64,000 nt of DNA from Devosia oryzisoli (GCF_014837245.1 NZ_JACYFU010000002.1:1-64000), one strand, 5' to 3'. Positions 33,686 through 43,792 are shown, counted from the first letter of the stretch. Notes: generated by a model not told the origin, from the letters alone. Numbers and translations: made by a program.

Positions 33686-34798
33686 ATGACTCACCTACTG
33701 CAGAAGGTCGCGGCCGGGCTGCTTCTGGCCGGCTCGTTGAGCGGCCCGGCCATGGCTCAGGACGGCATGACCATCGGTCTGCTGGTCCCCACCTCCGGCT
33801 CTGAAGCAACCTATGGCCAGGACATGGCGAACGCGGCCGAACTGGCCGTCGAAGAGATCAACGCGGCCGGCGGCATTCTGGGCCAGCAGGTCAGCACGAT
33901 CGTGGGCGACGATGCCTGCGATCCGCAGCAGTCCGTCAATGCCGCCAGCAAGCTGGCTTCGAGTGGCGTGGTCGGCGTGGTCGGGGGCTATTGTTCGGGC
34001 GCAACGCTACCCACCCTCAAGATTTTCGCCGATGCCAATATCCCGTTCGTCATCACGGCCGCCAACTCGACCCAGCTGATCCCCGCCAATAGCGGGAACG
34101 CCTTCATGATCAACTCCACCGGCAACGACCAGGTGGCCAAGGCGCTGGAGTTCTTCAACAGCAAGAACATCAACACCCTCGCCATCGTCGACCAGGGCGA
34201 CGCCTACTCGCAGGACCTGGCGAACCTGACGAAGCAGCGCTGGGAAGAAAGCGGCAAGACGGTCGCCACCACCGAAACGGTGAACAAGGGCGAGCAGGAC
34301 TATTCTGCCGTCGTCACCGCCATCCGCTCGGCCAATCCGGATGCGGTGTTCTGGACCGCCTACTACGCCGATGGCGGCCTGCTGATCCGCCAGCTGCGCC
34401 AGGCCGGGTATCAGGGCCTGATCGCCGTGGGCGACGGCTCGAACTCCCCCGAGCTCTTCAACATTGCCGGCTCGGCCGCCGAAGGCGTCATCGCGTTCTC
34501 GAACCCCACCGCCGAGTTCCTGCCGAACGCCAAGAGCTTCGTCGACAGCTACACGGCCAAGTTCGGCAATGCGCCCGGGCCCTATGCGCCGCTGACCTAT
34601 GACGGCACCAAGCTCCTGGCCGCCGCCATCGAAGAGGCGGGCTCCACGGATGCGGCAGCCATCGTCGAAGCGCTCAAGAAGGCCAATTTCACCGATGGCC
34701 TGGCCGGCGACATCTCCTTCACCGAAGAGAACACGCTGGCCCGTTCGAACTTCATCGTCCTCGAAGGCAAGGGCGGCGCCTGGGCGCTGGCCGAGTAA
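33686..34798 (+). CDS. Branched-chain-type ABC transporter substrate-binding protein
   Basis: This 370-aa periplasmic protein starts at an ATG behind AAGGAAG. It has a signal peptide (LQKVAAGLLLAGSLSGPAMA) and a LivJ/LivK-type fold with MTIGLLVPTSGSEATYGQD, GGILGQQVSTIVGDDACDPQ, VVGVVGGYCSGATLPTLKIF and NTLAIVDQGDAYSQDLANLT. Such proteins bind hydrophobic amino acids, amides or related small carboxylates. Because the following catabolic genes suit hydroxyprolines, the ligand is probably an imino acid such as 4-hydroxyproline or its betaine. It heads the complete transporter operon. Confidence 0.92.
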   Translation: MTHLLQKVAAGLLLAGSLSGPAMAQDGMTIGLLVPTSGSEATYGQDMANAAELAVEEINAAGGILGQQVSTIVGDDACDPQQSVNAASKLASSGVVGVVGGYCSGATLPTLKIFADANIPFVITAANSTQLIPANSGNAFMINSTGNDQVAKALEFFNSKNINTLAIVDQGDAYSQDLANLTKQRWEESGKTVATTETVNKGEQDYSAVVTAIRSANPDAVFWTAYYADGGLLIRQLRQAGYQGLIAVGDGSNSPELFNIAGSAAEGVIAFSNPTAEFLPNAKSFVDSYTAKFGNAPGPYAPLTYDGTKLLAAAIEEAGSTDAAAIVEALKKANFTDGLAGDISFTEENTLARSNFIVLEGKGGAWALAE

Positions 34799-34811
34799 GC
34801 CAATGTCGGTC

Positions 34812-34836
34812 GGCGGAGCGCCCCCGGTGCTCCGCC
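34812..34836 (+). promoter_or_regulatory. Stem-loop between binding-protein and permease genes
   Basis: GGCGGAGC and GCTCCGCC form an 8-bp perfect stem around a 9-nt loop, 13 bp after the binding-protein stop. No U-run follows. It parallels the hairpins at 7069-7097 and 50281-50317. Confidence 0.7.
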
Positions 34837-34864
34837 ATCCCCTACTCGAGGATTTCACACCAGC

Positions 34865-35779
34865 ATGGCTCTGACCGACATAGTCTTGCAGCAGCTCGTC
34901 AACGGCCTGGTGCTCGGCTCGTTCTACGCCCTGGTCGCCCTGGGCTACACCATGGTCTTCGGCGTCGTTAAGTTGCTCAACTTCGCCCATGGCGAAGTCT
35001 ACATGGTGGGCGGCTTCGCCGGCTTCATCGTGCTGTCCCTGGTTTCAGGGACGCTAGGATCGGGCTGGTCCGGCGTCGCGGTATCGATGGTGCTGGCCAT
35101 GATCGGCGTCGGCTTCCTCGGCGTCCTGATCCAGAAGATCGCCTACCAGCCCATGCTGTCGGCGCCCCGGCTGTCGATCCTGATCACGGCGCTGGCGGTG
35201 TCGCTGGTGCTGCAGAACGCGGTTCTGGGGCTGACCGGCGGCCGCTACGTCCCGTTCGGCGCCGATCTGGGCTTTGGCGGCGTGAATCTGGGCAATTTGT
35301 TCATCTCCTACAATCAGTTCATTCTCGTCGGCACAGCGGGCGTCCTGATGCTGTCGCTGGAGCTGTTCATCTCCCGGACCCAGTATGGCCGGGCGATGCG
35401 CGCCGTCTCGATCGACAAGGACATGTGCCGCCTGATGGGGATCGACGTGAACCGCGTCATCGCCGTCACCTTCTTTCTCGGCTCGGGCCTGGCGGCCGCG
35501 GCCGGCACCATGGCCGGCGCCTATTATGGATCGCTGTGGTACTTCATGGGCTTCCTGATCGGCCTCAAGGCCTTCACCGCGGCCGTGATCGGGGGCATCG
35601 GCTCCATCCCGGGCGCCATGCTCGGGGGACTCATCCTTGGGTTGCTGGAGTCCTTTGGCACCCAGATTCCCGGCATCGGCAGCGCCTGGAAGGACGTTTT
35701 CTCCTTCTCCATCCTGATCCTGGTTCTGGTGTTCAAACCCACCGGTCTGCTCGGACGATCAGAACAGGAGCGGATGTGA
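34865..35779 (+). CDS. livH: Branched-chain-type ABC permease LivH
   Basis: This 304-aa inner-membrane protein begins QQLVNGLVLGSFYALVALGY and contains YTMVFGVVKLLNFAHGEVYM, the LivH hallmark. The ATPase-docking loop reads GRAMRAVSIDKDMCRLMGID near residues 178-197. Eight or so spans are visible. It overlaps the next permease by 4 bp (GTGA), so the two membrane subunits are translationally coupled. Confidence 0.94.
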   Translation: MALTDIVLQQLVNGLVLGSFYALVALGYTMVFGVVKLLNFAHGEVYMVGGFAGFIVLSLVSGTLGSGWSGVAVSMVLAMIGVGFLGVLIQKIAYQPMLSAPRLSILITALAVSLVLQNAVLGLTGGRYVPFGADLGFGGVNLGNLFISYNQFILVGTAGVLMLSLELFISRTQYGRAMRAVSIDKDMCRLMGIDVNRVIAVTFFLGSGLAAAAGTMAGAYYGSLWYFMGFLIGLKAFTAAVIGGIGSIPGAMLGGLILGLLESFGTQIPGIGSAWKDVFSFSILILVLVFKPTGLLGRSEQERM

Positions 35780-36744
35780 TAGAGCGCTCGCCGATCAATT
35801 CGCCGATGGGGCGACTACAAGGGCTCTGGGATCGACCAGGCTTCCGCTGGCCTGCGCTGGCCGTCGTGCTGATCCTGCTCGTGGTCGCGCCTTACCTGTT
35901 CGGGCCGTATGCCACGGTCATCCTCACCAACGCCCTGCTCTACGTGGTTCTGGCGCTGGGGCTCAACGTTGTGGTCGGATATGCCGGCCTCCTCGATCTG
36001 GGCTATGCGGCCTTCTTTGCCGTGGGCGCCTATACGATCGGCATCGTGCATCACGTCTATGGCCTCGATTTCTGGCTGACCTTGCCCATAGCCGTGCTCG
36101 CCGCCGCCGTCGCTGGTGTCATCATCGGCAGCCCGACCCTTCGCCTGCGGTCCGACTATCTGGCTATCGTCACGCTCGGCTTCGGCGAGATCGTGCGCTT
36201 CTCCGCGCGCAACCTCGATATCACCGGTGGCGCGAGCGGCATTTCGGGCATCGAGCGGCCATGGATCTTCGGCTGGCGCATGCAGAGCACGCTCGATTTC
36301 TACTACGTGTTCTGCGTGCTGGCGATCCTTGCCGTCATCGCGTCCCTGCGCCTTGCCGACAGTCGCCTCGGCCGCGCCTGGCTCTATGTCCGGCACGACG
36401 AAGATGCCGCCGAGGCGATGGGCATCGACCGCGTCAAGGTGAAGCTGGCCGCCTATGTGATCGGCGCCATCTATGGCTCCATCGCCGGCGCGTTCTTCGC
36501 CGTCAACCTGGGGGCGATCTCGCCGGAAAGTTTCTCCTTCCAGCAATCGGTGCTGATCCTGATGGCGGTGATCCTGGGCGGGATGGGCAAGGTTCCCGGG
36601 GTCATTCTTGGCGCGTTCATCGTCATCCTCGCGCCCGAGCTGCTCCGCGACGTCGGGGAACTGCGGCTCCTCGTGTTCGCAGCGGGCCTGTTGCTCGTCA
36701 TGCTGTTCCGGCCGGAGGGCATCTGGCCCTCGCGGAGGCGATAG
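35776..36744 (+). CDS. livM: Branched-chain-type ABC permease LivM
   Basis: This 322-aa permease starts at GTG overlapping the livH stop, with GGAG 5 bases upstream. It shows VLALGLNVVVGYAGLLDLGY, AAFFAVGAYTIGIVHH, SDYLAIVTLGFGEIVRFSAR and the docking loop VRHDEDAAEAMGIDRVKVKL. The first 25 residues are a cytoplasmic tail before the first span. An ATG 30 bp downstream is a less likely start. Confidence 0.93.
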   Translation: MIERSPINSPMGRLQGLWDRPGFRWPALAVVLILLVVAPYLFGPYATVILTNALLYVVLALGLNVVVGYAGLLDLGYAAFFAVGAYTIGIVHHVYGLDFWLTLPIAVLAAAVAGVIIGSPTLRLRSDYLAIVTLGFGEIVRFSARNLDITGGASGISGIERPWIFGWRMQSTLDFYYVFCVLAILAVIASLRLADSRLGRAWLYVRHDEDAAEAMGIDRVKVKLAAYVIGAIYGSIAGAFFAVNLGAISPESFSFQQSVLILMAVILGGMGKVPGVILGAFIVILAPELLRDVGELRLLVFAAGLLLVMLFRPEGIWPSRRR

Positions 36745-36745
36745 A

Positions 36746-37531
36746 ATGGCCCTGCTCTCGCTCTCCGCCGTCACGCTGACCTTTGCCGGCAACACCGTGC
36801 TCAACGAGGTCTCGTTCAATGTTGCCGAGCGGTCTGTCACCAGCCTGATCGGCCCCAACGGGGCTGGCAAGACCTCGCTGTTCAACTCCATCACCGGCTT
36901 CTACAAGCCGCAGCAGGGTTCCATCCGCTTCGATGGAACCGAACTGCTCAAGCTCAAGCCGCATCAGGTGACCAAGGCCGGCATCGCCCGCACCTTCCAG
37001 AACGTCCGCCTCTTTCGCGAGATGACGGTGCTGGAAAACGTGATGTCCGGAGCCCATTGCCGCACCAGTGCCGGCGCCTTTGCGGCCATTTTGCGGACGC
37101 CCGCGCAAAGGCGGGAAGAAGAAGAAATTCGTGCCAGAGCAAGGCAGCACCTGGAGTTCGTCGGCGTGTGGGCCGAACAGGGGCGCATTGCCACGACACT
37201 GGCCTATGGGCACCAGAGGCGTGTGGAGATCGCCCGCGCGCTTGCAACCGAACCCAAGCTGCTGTTGCTGGACGAGCCGGCGGCGGGCCTCAACCCCACG
37301 GAAAAGCACGATCTGGTCCAGCTCATCCGCCGCATACGCGACGAGATGGGAATTGCGGTGTTGCTGATCGAGCATGACATGGGCCTGGTCATGCAGATCT
37401 CGGAAAACATCAGCGTGCTGGATCACGGCGAGATCATCGCAGAGGGCACGCCCAAGCAGATCCAGTCCGACCACACGGTGATCGAAGCCTATCTCGGGCG
37501 CGACGACGGGGAGGCTTTCCTTGATGAGTGA
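36746..37531 (+). CDS. livG: Branched-chain-type ABC ATPase LivG
   Basis: This 261-aa ATPase has Walker A GPNGAGKTS and the LivG insertion with IARTFQNVRLFREMTVLENV. The signature is altered: where LSxGxQRR is expected it reads TLAYGHQRRVEIARAL, as is normal for LivG. Walker B is LLLLDEPAAGLNP and the switch is LLIEHDMGLVMQISENISVL. It lies 1 bp after livM and overlaps livF by 8 bp. It energises import together with LivF. Confidence 0.94.
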   Translation: MALLSLSAVTLTFAGNTVLNEVSFNVAERSVTSLIGPNGAGKTSLFNSITGFYKPQQGSIRFDGTELLKLKPHQVTKAGIARTFQNVRLFREMTVLENVMSGAHCRTSAGAFAAILRTPAQRREEEEIRARARQHLEFVGVWAEQGRIATTLAYGHQRRVEIARALATEPKLLLLDEPAAGLNPTEKHDLVQLIRRIRDEMGIAVLLIEHDMGLVMQISENISVLDHGEIIAEGTPKQIQSDHTVIEAYLGRDDGEAFLDE

Positions 37532-38255
37532 CAAGGCTCCCTCCTCCAGCATTCTGCAGGTGAAAGGCCTCGCCGCCGCCTACGGAAAGATCAACGCCCT
37601 CAACGGTATTGATCTCGAGGTCGAGCGGGGGCAGATCGTCACCCTGCTCGGCGCGAACGGCGCGGGCAAGACAACGACGCTCAAGACGATTTCCGGCCTT
37701 GTCAGAGCCAGCGCCGGATCGGTCACGTTCGACGGCCAGGACATCACCACCCTGCCCGCGCATGAGATTGCGCGCATGGGGCTGGTGCACGTTCCGGAAG
37801 GGCGCCACATCTTGCGCGGCCTAAGCGTCCGGGAAAACCTCGAGCTGGGCGCCTTTACCGTGCACGATGCCAATCTGCGGCGGCAGCGCATGGACGAGGT
37901 GTTCGGGCTGTTCCCGATCCTCAAGAACCGGCAGCATCAGGATGGCTCGCTGCTCTCGGGCGGTGAACAGCAGATGCTTGCCATCGGTCGCGCGCTCATG
38001 CACGGCCCCAAGCTGCTGCTGCTCGATGAACCCTCGATGGGGCTCGCGCCCAAGCTGGTGCTGGAAACCTTCAAGATCATCAAGCGGCTGAACGAGGCCG
38101 GCACGACCATTCTGCTGGTCGAGCAGAACGCCCGCCTCGCCCTCAAGCTGGCGCATTTCGCCTATGTCCTCGAAAGCGGATCGCTGCGGATGCAGGGCGA
38201 GGCAGCCAGGCTGCGCGACGACCCCTCGATCGTGCAGGCCTATCTCGGGACCTGA
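37524..38255 (+). CDS. livF: Branched-chain-type ABC ATPase LivF
   Basis: This 243-aa ATPase has Walker [38 protein letters not shown], signature [17 protein letters not shown], Walker [17 protein letters not shown] and [20 protein letters not shown], the classic LivF ending. The ATG at 37524 overlaps the livG stop, and a TTG directly before it is less likely. It completes the five-part importer. Confidence 0.94.
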   Translation: MSDKAPSSSILQVKGLAAAYGKINALNGIDLEVERGQIVTLLGANGAGKTTTLKTISGLVRASAGSVTFDGQDITTLPAHEIARMGLVHVPEGRHILRGLSVRENLELGAFTVHDANLRRQRMDEVFGLFPILKNRQHQDGSLLSGGEQQMLAIGRALMHGPKLLLLDEPSMGLAPKLVLETFKIIKRLNEAGTTILLVEQNARLALKLAHFAYVLESGSLRMQGEAARLRDDPSIVQAYLGT

Positions 38256-38299
38256 GGTCCAACCCGGCAAAACGCGTATTCCTATTAAGGCGGCACCCC

Positions 38300-39403
38300 A
38301 TGAAGATTACCCGGATAAAGGTGTGGCAGGTCGACCTGCCTCTGCGCGAGGGGCGCTATTCCTGGTCCAACGGCAATTACGTCGACGTCTTCGACTCGAC
38401 GGTTGTCGCCATCGAGACGGACGAAGGCATTACCGGCTATGCCGAGTGCTGTCCGCTCGGATCGGCCTATCTGCCCTCCTATCCCGCGGGCGTCAGAGCC
38501 GGCATTGCGGAGCTTGGACCAAAACTACTGGGGCGTGATCCGACCAATCTGGGAGACATCAACCGCCACATGGACGCCGTCCTGCGCGGGCACTTCTATG
38601 CCAAGTCCCCGCTCGACATCGCCTGCTGGGACATTCTGGGCAAGAAGACCGAACAGCCGCTGCACCTCTTACTCGGCGGGGCGGCGCAGCCGAAAGTCGC
38701 GCTTTATCGCGCCATCTCGCAGGAGGCGCCAGAAACGATGGCCGGCAAGGTCGCCGGATATCGCGCCGAGGGCTACACCAAGTTCCAGCTCAAGGTCGGC
38801 GGCAATGCCGATGATGATATCAGCCGTATCCGGGCTTGCCGCGAGGTACTCGAGCCGACCGATATTCTCGTCGCCGATGCCAATACCGGCTGGACGCAGC
38901 ACGAAGCCGCCCGCGTGGTGGCCGCGGTAAAGGACCTCGACGTCTATATCGAGCAACCCTGCGCCAGCTATCGCGAGAGCGTCTCGATCCGGCGGCGCAC
39001 GGCGCGGCCCTTCATCCTGGACGAGAACATCGACGGCATCGACACGCTCTTGCGAGCCATTGCCGATGACGCGATGGACAACATCAACCTCAAGATTTCC
39101 AAGGTCGGGGGGCTGACCAAGGCCCGGCTGATGCGTGACGTCTGCGTCGCCAGCGGCATTCCCATGACCATCGAGGACACCTGGGGCGGCGACATTGTCA
39201 CCGCATCCATTGCGCACCTGGCGCGCTCGACCCCAGAAGAATTCTGCTTCTCCGCCACGGACTTCAACTCCTACGTCACCCGGCCGCTGGCCGAGGGCGC
39301 CCCGCGCCGCGAGCAGGGCTTCATGACCACCACGGATCGGCCGGGCCTTGGCGTGACGCCGCTGGTGGACAGTTTTGGCGAACCGGCCATGGTGATCGGC
39401 TAG
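38300..39403 (+). CDS. Enolase-superfamily enzyme (mandelate racemase/MLE type), probable hydroxyproline dehydratase or betaine epimerase
   Basis: This 367-aa protein has a capping domain ([18 protein letters not shown]) and a barrel with the KxK pair ([10 protein letters not shown], second Lys near 161), metal ligands in [19 protein letters not shown] and [10 protein letters not shown], and the opposite Lys in [11 protein letters not shown] near 270. This two-Lys arrangement allows racemisation or dehydration. Known members near proline-racemase genes are cis-3-hydroxy-L-proline dehydratase and hydroxyproline betaine 2-epimerase, and either suits this island. It lies 44 bp after livF and 3 bp before the next enzyme. 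Confidence 0.85.
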   Translation: MKITRIKVWQVDLPLREGRYSWSNGNYVDVFDSTVVAIETDEGITGYAECCPLGSAYLPSYPAGVRAGIAELGPKLLGRDPTNLGDINRHMDAVLRGHFYAKSPLDIACWDILGKKTEQPLHLLLGGAAQPKVALYRAISQEAPETMAGKVAGYRAEGYTKFQLKVGGNADDDISRIRACREVLEPTDILVADANTGWTQHEAARVVAAVKDLDVYIEQPCASYRESVSIRRRTARPFILDENIDGIDTLLRAIADDAMDNINLKISKVGGLTKARLMRDVCVASGIPMTIEDTWGGDIVTASIAHLARSTPEEFCFSATDFNSYVTRPLAEGAPRREQGFMTTTDRPGLGVTPLVDSFGEPAMVIG

Positions 39404-39406
39404 GCC

Positions 39407-40441
39407 ATGCGTTCGCTTCGCAGCATCAACATCGTCTCCTGCCACGCAGAGGGCGAAGTCGGCGACGTCATCGTGGGGGGCGTTCTGCCGCCGCCGGGCG
39501 ACACGCTCTGGGAGCAATCGCGCTTCATCGCCCGGGACCAGCAGCTTCGCCAATTCGTCCTCAATGAGCCGCGCGGTGGCGTCTTCCGGCACGTGAACCT
39601 GCTCGTCCCGCCCAAGGACAAGCGCGCCGTTGCCGCCTGGATCATCATGGAGCCCGAGGACACGCCGCCGATGTCGGGGTCGAACTCGATCTGCGTGGCC
39701 ACGGTGCTGCTCGATACCGGCATCGTGCCCATGGTGGAGCCCGAGACCCACATGGTGCTCGAGGCGCCGGGCGGGCTGGTGGAGGTGACGGCGCGCTGTT
39801 CGGGCGGCAAGGCCGAGGCCATAACCGTGCGCAACGTGCCCTCCTTCGTCGACCGGCTGGGTGTCCCGCTCGAGGTGCCCTCCATGGGCACACTGACCGT
39901 GGACATTGCCTATGGCGGGGACAGCTTCGTCATCGTGGATGCGCAGGCGGCGGGCTTTGCCATAGCCCCCGACGAAGCGCGGGACATTGCCGAAGCGGGC
40001 GTGCGGATCACGCGGGCGGCCAATGAACAGCTCGGCTTCGTGCACCCGACCAATGCGGACTGGAACCATATTTCCTTCTGCCAGTTCGCGGCGCCGCTGG
40101 TCGAGGAGGACGGCGTCAAGACCGGCAGCAACGCCGTCGTTATCCAGCCGGGCAAGCTGGACCGCTCTCCTACCGGCACCGGGTGCTCGGCCCGCATGGC
40201 CGTGCTGCATGCCCGGGGTATGCTCGCCAAGGGCGAAAAATTCATCGGGCGCTCCATCATCGGCTCGGAATTCCACTGCCGGCTGGAAGACGTGACCACC
40301 ATTGGCGACCGGCCGGCCATCATCCCCTCGATCACCGGTCGCGCCTGGATCACCGGCACGCGGCAGGAAATGCTCGACCCGACCGACCCCTGGCCGCTGG
40401 GGTACAAGCTCTCGGACACCTGGCCCAAGATCAGCCAATGA
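39407..40441 (+). CDS. Proline-racemase-family enzyme, Ser/Cys type (hydroxyproline epimerase or dehydratase)
   Basis: This 344-aa enzyme has the two half-sites of the family. The first catalytic position is Ser-90 ([13 protein letters not shown]), the second Cys-260 ([14 protein letters not shown]). Proline racemases and 4-hydroxyproline epimerases are usually Cys/Cys, and trans-3-hydroxyproline dehydratases Cys/Thr; the Ser/Cys class includes 4-hydroxyproline epimerases and 3-hydroxyproline epimerase/dehydratases. With the imine reductase next door (4-bp overlap), 3-hydroxyproline breakdown is attractive. It is clearly not a copy of the Cys/Cys paralogue 2.3 kb downstream. Confidence 0.87.
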   Translation: MRSLRSINIVSCHAEGEVGDVIVGGVLPPPGDTLWEQSRFIARDQQLRQFVLNEPRGGVFRHVNLLVPPKDKRAVAAWIIMEPEDTPPMSGSNSICVATVLLDTGIVPMVEPETHMVLEAPGGLVEVTARCSGGKAEAITVRNVPSFVDRLGVPLEVPSMGTLTVDIAYGGDSFVIVDAQAAGFAIAPDEARDIAEAGVRITRAANEQLGFVHPTNADWNHISFCQFAAPLVEEDGVKTGSNAVVIQPGKLDRSPTGTGCSARMAVLHARGMLAKGEKFIGRSIIGSEFHCRLEDVTTIGDRPAIIPSITGRAWITGTRQEMLDPTDPWPLGYKLSDTWPKISQ

Positions 40442-41442
40442 CAGACACGGTGACGCTCAGTCTTGCCGCGCTCCAGCGCCTGCTCGAAGAGATCCTGTTG
40501 CGCCATGGTTGCAGCGCGGATGTCGCCGCCTGCATTGCCCATAACTACGCAATTGCCGAACAGGACGGAGCGAAGAGCCACGGCGTTTTCCGGTTGCCAG
40601 CCATTGTCTCGACGCTCAAGAGCGGCTGGCTCGACGGCAAAGCCGTTCCCAGCGTGGACGATGTGTCGCCGGGGCTGGTCCGCGTCGACGCCAGGAACGG
40701 CTTTACCCAGCCGGCCCTGGCCGCCGGCCGGGCGCTGCTGCTGGAGAAGGCGAAAACGTGTGGCATCGCGGCGATTGCCATTCGCAACTCGCACCATTTC
40801 GGCGCCCTCTGGCCCGACGTGGAGCCCTTCGCCCGCGATGGGTTGATTGCCCTCAGCGTCGTCAACTCGATGGCGACCGTGGTGCCGCATGGCGGGACGA
40901 AACCGGTCTATGGCACCAACCCCATCGCCTTCGCCACGCCCAGAGAGGCCGATGACCCGCTGGTGTTTGATCAGGCTTCGAGTGCGCTGGCCAATGGCGA
41001 CGTCCAGATCGCTGCGCGGGAGGGCCACGCCTTGCCCGCCGGGGCGGGCCTCGACAGGTATGGCAACCCGACCACCGACCCGCAGGCAGTCCTCGATGGC
41101 GGCGCCCTCTTGCCCTTCGGCGGTCACAAGGGCTCGTCCATCGCCCTCATGGTCGAGATTCTCTGTGCAGGGTTGACCGGCGGCCAATTTTCGTTCGAGG
41201 TCGACTGGAGCGAGCATGAGGGCGCGCTGACGCCGAAAACCGGCCAGACCATCATCGTTCTTGATCCCGAGCGGGGTGCTTCGGCGCCGTTCAGGAGCCG
41301 TGTCGAGCAGCTTCTGACCAAGTTGCGGGCGGCTGGGCAGGAGCGCCTGCCCGGCGATCGCCGCTACGCCAACCGGCGCCGCGCCCAGCTCAATGGCATC
41401 TCGCTCACCCGCGACGAGCACGAAATGCTGCTGGCGCTCTGA
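40438..41442 (+). CDS. LDH2/MDHG-family reductase, probable 1-pyrroline-2-carboxylate reductase
   Basis: This 334-aa NAD(P)H enzyme of the malate/L-lactate dehydrogenase type 2 family has [58 protein letters not shown] and [20 protein letters not shown]. Members paired with hydroxyproline dehydratases reduce 1-pyrroline-2-carboxylate to L-proline. The catalytic His in NSHHFGA is present. It starts at ATG overlapping the previous stop (ATGA), so it is coupled to the Ser/Cys racemase-family enzyme, which would supply its substrate. Confidence 0.88.
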   Translation: MTDTVTLSLAALQRLLEEILLRHGCSADVAACIAHNYAIAEQDGAKSHGVFRLPAIVSTLKSGWLDGKAVPSVDDVSPGLVRVDARNGFTQPALAAGRALLLEKAKTCGIAAIAIRNSHHFGALWPDVEPFARDGLIALSVVNSMATVVPHGGTKPVYGTNPIAFATPREADDPLVFDQASSALANGDVQIAAREGHALPAGAGLDRYGNPTTDPQAVLDGGALLPFGGHKGSSIALMVEILCAGLTGGQFSFEVDWSEHEGALTPKTGQTIIVLDPERGASAPFRSRVEQLLTKLRAAGQERLPGDRRYANRRRAQLNGISLTRDEHEMLLAL

Positions 41443-41470
41443 TGACCACGCAAGGAATGGACGCCGAAAA

Positions 41471-42706
41471 ATGACCAGAATAGCGATTGTCGGGGCAGGC
41501 ATTGTCGGATCGGCCATCGCCACCTGGCTGATCGACGCCGGGCACGACGTCACCGTGTTCGATCGCGACCCGGACGGCCTGCCGACCTCGTCGGGCAACG
41601 CCTCGCTGATCGCCCTGCCCGAAATCGGCCCGCTCGCCAGCCCCGGCATCCTGACCGCCGTTCCAAAATGGCTGCTCGATCCGCTGGGGCCGCTGACCAT
41701 CCGCTGGAGCGATTTGCCGGCCCTCACGCCATGGCTCCTGGCGTTCCTGGCCTCGGCCACGCCGGCGCACGGCCAGAAGGTGCGACAGGCGCTGACGTTC
41801 CTGATGCGCTCGGCGCTCGCCGATCACGAGGACCTCGCCCGCAAGGCGGATTTGCACGGTCATCTGCGCCAGACCGGCTATCTGGCGCTGCACGATACGG
41901 CGCAAAGCCTGGCCGGAGCGGTGCGGGAAAGCGAGCTGGTCAAAGCCGCGCTCGGCTTCGACTACGAGAAAGTCGATCGCGCCAGGGCGCGAGACCTGGT
42001 GCCGGCCATCGAGGGGCAATTTGCTGGCGCGATCTATCAACCCGGCTACTGGGCCGTCTCGAACCCCCTGACCGTATTGCGGCACTACCAGGCTCATGTG
42101 CGCCAGCGCGGCCGCATCGAGCATGGCGCCGTCAGCCGGCTGGAGCCGAGCGAGGGCGGCATCGCCGTCGTCACGGAAGCCGGGCCGCGGGACATGTTCG
42201 ACAAGGCCATCGTGGCCGCAGGCGTGTGGTCGCGCGAACTGGTGCGCCGCCTGGGGCTGAAAGTGCTGCTGGAGACGGAGCGCGGCTACAACACCACCTT
42301 TACCGACCTCGACTGGAACTTGCCCATGCCCGTGGGTTTCGCCGATCACGGCTTCGTCGCCACGCCCCTGGTGGATGGGCTGCGCGTGGGCGGCGCCGTC
42401 GAACTCGCCAAGCCGGACACGCCGCCCAATTTCGACCGGGCGCGCGCGATGCGCACCAAGATGCGCCGCTATATCCCGAGCCTCCCCGAAGGCGGGCAGC
42501 AATGGATGGGACGGCGCCCCTCGACGCCCGACTCGCTGCCCGTCATCGGCCGGCATCCCAAGGACGACCGCATCATCTTTGCGTTCGGCCACGGCCATCT
42601 GGGGCTGACCCTAAGCGCCGTGACCGCGCGCCACGTCGCGAGCCTCGTCGACGCGGCCGCGGCCGACTCAGCGCTGGCCCCCTTCAGCATTTCCCGCTTC
42701 CAGTAG
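41471..42706 (+). CDS. DadA-type FAD-dependent D-amino-acid oxidoreductase (probable D-hydroxyproline dehydrogenase)
   Basis: This 411-aa flavoprotein opens with the dinucleotide-binding motif IAIVGAGIVGSAIATWLIDA and has the DadA-type GNASLIALPEIGPLASPGIL. A C-terminal FAD contact reads GRRPSTPDSLPVIGRHP and FGHGHLGLTLSAVTA. DadA-like enzymes oxidise D-amino acids with a membrane electron acceptor. Being 11 bp ahead of a 4-hydroxyproline epimerase, it probably oxidises cis-4-hydroxy-D-proline. The ATG at 41471 follows AAGGA; a 10-codon frame [10 protein letters not shown] directly before it is probably chance. Confidence 0.88.
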   Translation: MTRIAIVGAGIVGSAIATWLIDAGHDVTVFDRDPDGLPTSSGNASLIALPEIGPLASPGILTAVPKWLLDPLGPLTIRWSDLPALTPWLLAFLASATPAHGQKVRQALTFLMRSALADHEDLARKADLHGHLRQTGYLALHDTAQSLAGAVRESELVKAALGFDYEKVDRARARDLVPAIEGQFAGAIYQPGYWAVSNPLTVLRHYQAHVRQRGRIEHGAVSRLEPSEGGIAVVTEAGPRDMFDKAIVAAGVWSRELVRRLGLKVLLETERGYNTTFTDLDWNLPMPVGFADHGFVATPLVDGLRVGGAVELAKPDTPPNFDRARAMRTKMRRYIPSLPEGGQQWMGRRPSTPDSLPVIGRHPKDDRIIFAFGHGHLGLTLSAVTARHVASLVDAAAADSALAPFSISRFQ

Positions 42707-42717
42707 AGCTTGTCATC

Positions 42718-43722
42718 ATGGCCAAGAAATCCTTCTTCTGCATCGACGCGCACACCTGCGGCAATCCGGTCCGTGTCGTTGCCGGCGGCGGTCCCGACCT
42801 CAAGGGCGAGACGATGAACGCCCGGCGGGAGCACTTCCTGGCGGAATATGACTGGATCCGCACGGGGCTGATGTTCGAGCCTCGCGGCCATGACGTGATG
42901 AGCGGGTCCATCCTCTACCCAGCGCTGCGCGAGGACGTCGACGCCTCGATCCTGTTCATTGAAACCTCAGGCTGCCTGCCCATGTGCGGGCACGGCACCA
43001 TCGGCACCGTCACGGTGATGATCGAGGAAGGGCTGGTGACGCCGAAGGTCCCCAACAAATTGCGGCTCGAGGTCCCTGCCGGGGTGATCGAGGCGGACTA
43101 CGTCATGGACGAGGCCGGTCACGTCACCGAAGTCAAGATCACCAACGTGCCGTCCTTCCTTTACGCCACCGATCTCGAGATCGACCTGCCGGGGGTGGGG
43201 CCGCTCCGCTTCGATGTCGCCTATGGCGGGAACTTCTACGCCATCTTCGAACCGCAGCCGGGCTTTGCAGACATGGCCCAGTTCAGCGCCTTCGAAATCC
43301 AGCAATTGTCGCCGCTGGCGCGCAAGCTCATCAACGAGAAGTACACGTTCCAGCATCCCGAATACCCCACGATCAACGGGCTGCGGCACATCATGTGGAC
43401 CGGTGCTCCCAAAAACGCTGCTGCCGATGGGCGGAACGCCGTGTTCTATGGCGAAAAGGCCATCGACCGCTCCCCGTGCGGCACCGGCACCTCCGCCCGC
43501 CTTGCCCAGATGGCCGCGAAGGGGAAGCTGGGCGTGGGCGACACCTTCGTCCACGAAAGCATCATTGGCAGCCTCTTCAAGGGCAAGGTGGAAGCCCAGG
43601 CCCGGGTGGGCGAGTTGAACGCCATCATCCCCTCGATTGCCGGCCAGGCCTGGATCACCGGATACAACACCATCTTCCTCGACGATCGCGATCCATTCGT
43701 GCGCGGCTTTACCGTCAACTGA
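42718..43722 (+). CDS. 4-hydroxyproline 2-epimerase (proline racemase family, Cys/Cys type)
   Basis: This 334-aa enzyme has both catalytic cysteines: Cys-90 in GCLPMCGHGTIGTVTV and Cys-254 in AIDRSPCGTGTSARLAQMAA. FFCIDAHTCGNPVRVVAGGG is the N-terminal signature of 4-hydroxyproline epimerases and proline racemases. It should interconvert trans-4-hydroxy-L-proline and cis-4-hydroxy-D-proline, feeding the oxidase just upstream and then the DapA-like deaminase. A true proline racemase activity cannot be excluded by sequence reading. Confidence 0.9.
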   Translation: MAKKSFFCIDAHTCGNPVRVVAGGGPDLKGETMNARREHFLAEYDWIRTGLMFEPRGHDVMSGSILYPALREDVDASILFIETSGCLPMCGHGTIGTVTVMIEEGLVTPKVPNKLRLEVPAGVIEADYVMDEAGHVTEVKITNVPSFLYATDLEIDLPGVGPLRFDVAYGGNFYAIFEPQPGFADMAQFSAFEIQQLSPLARKLINEKYTFQHPEYPTINGLRHIMWTGAPKNAAADGRNAVFYGEKAIDRSPCGTGTSARLAQMAAKGKLGVGDTFVHESIIGSLFKGKVEAQARVGELNAIIPSIAGQAWITGYNTIFLDDRDPFVRGFTVN

Positions 43723-43792
43723 GGGACTTGCACGGCAGGGAATCTGCAGGACGCCCCATTCGTGGGAGAAATTGCTCAGTTGGATATTGATT

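Noticed and set aside
41441..41473. 10-codon leader peptide [10 protein letters not shown] before the oxidase gene
   Set aside because: It overlaps the previous stop and the next start, but such short frames are common and there is no attenuator-like hairpin or codon run.
38669..41760. Two long minus-strand frames (589 and 616 aa) across the enolase and racemase genes
   Set aside because: They are antisense to several coupled, motif-bearing genes and show no domain.
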